Assembly: GCA_031259645.1 (NCBI GenBank)
Contig: JAIRLC010000135.1
Span: 1 to 5,552, forward strand
From: Prevotellaceae bacterium
GTDB lineage: Bacteria; Bacteroidota; Bacteroidia; Bacteroidales; UBA932
Direction of reading: 5' to 3'
DNA: 5,552 nucleotides
Below are positions 5,533-5,552 of the stretch, piece by piece. Positions within the stretch are counted from its first letter, which is position 1, and every line of letters begins with the position of its first letter. Both the position numbers and the translations under genes were made by a program. The notes beneath the pieces are model-generated. The model did not search any database and was not told the origin of the DNA. It was given only the letters and a program-made list of their open reading frames with translations.

Positions 5533-5552
5533 ATTAATGATTAATGGTTAAT
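5533..5552. repeat. short tandem repeat ATTAATG at window edge
   Basis: Two exact copies of ATTAATG (5533-5539, 5540-5546) are followed by GTTAAT (5547-5552), a partial third copy with one change. The array runs to the window edge and may continue. It lies just upstream of the HD-domain gene, where promoter elements would be expected. Confidence 0.5.

Overview
The window comes from a member of the Bacteroidota. Three things point there. LpxC and FabZ are fused into one polypeptide. The gene order is HD-phosphohydrolase, lpxD, lpxC-fabZ, lpxA. The start codons lack close Shine-Dalgarno sequences, while the upstream DNA carries matches to the Bacteroidota sigma-factor motif TAnnTTTG. I cannot name a genus. 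The mrp gene directly after lpxA differs from the neighbour I remember for Bacteroides (miaA), so this may be another family or an uncultured relative.

Layout: one gene enters from the left on the + strand and stops at 120, as a short C-terminal piece with one membrane helix. Everything else is on the - strand. In transcription order (right to left) these are a SAMHD1-like HD-domain phosphohydrolase (5514-4339), lpxD (4311-3286), a 100-bp promoter-bearing gap, lpxC-fabZ (3185-1791), lpxA (1781-990) and an Mrp/ApbC-type P-loop ATPase (986-123). Genes fill almost the whole window. The only non-coding stretches are the 100-bp lpxD/lpxC gap, the 38 bp upstream of the HD gene and a few short junctions. 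I see no RNA gene, CRISPR array, insertion sequence or phage gene.

How the genes work together: LpxA, LpxC and LpxD are the first three enzymes of lipid A synthesis (O-acylation of UDP-GlcNAc, deacetylation, N-acylation). LpxA and LpxD both use (R)-3-hydroxyacyl-ACP. FabZ dehydrates the same thioester for fatty acid elongation, so one fused protein joins the committed lipid A step to the competing phospholipid branch. The HD protein is probably a dNTP or related nucleotide hydrolase, and Mrp is probably an Fe-S-related or ParA-like ATPase. Their link to lipid A here is positional only.

This is mainly a conserved core cluster and I found no clear new system. The points most worth a second look are the Mrp protein, which has no cysteine and no N-terminal DUF59 domain; the identical TATCTTTG promoter octamers before lpxD (inside the end of the HD gene) and before lpxC; the shared reading frame of lpxC-fabZ, lpxA and mrp; and the retained SAMHD1-type nucleotide-binding residues in the HD protein.
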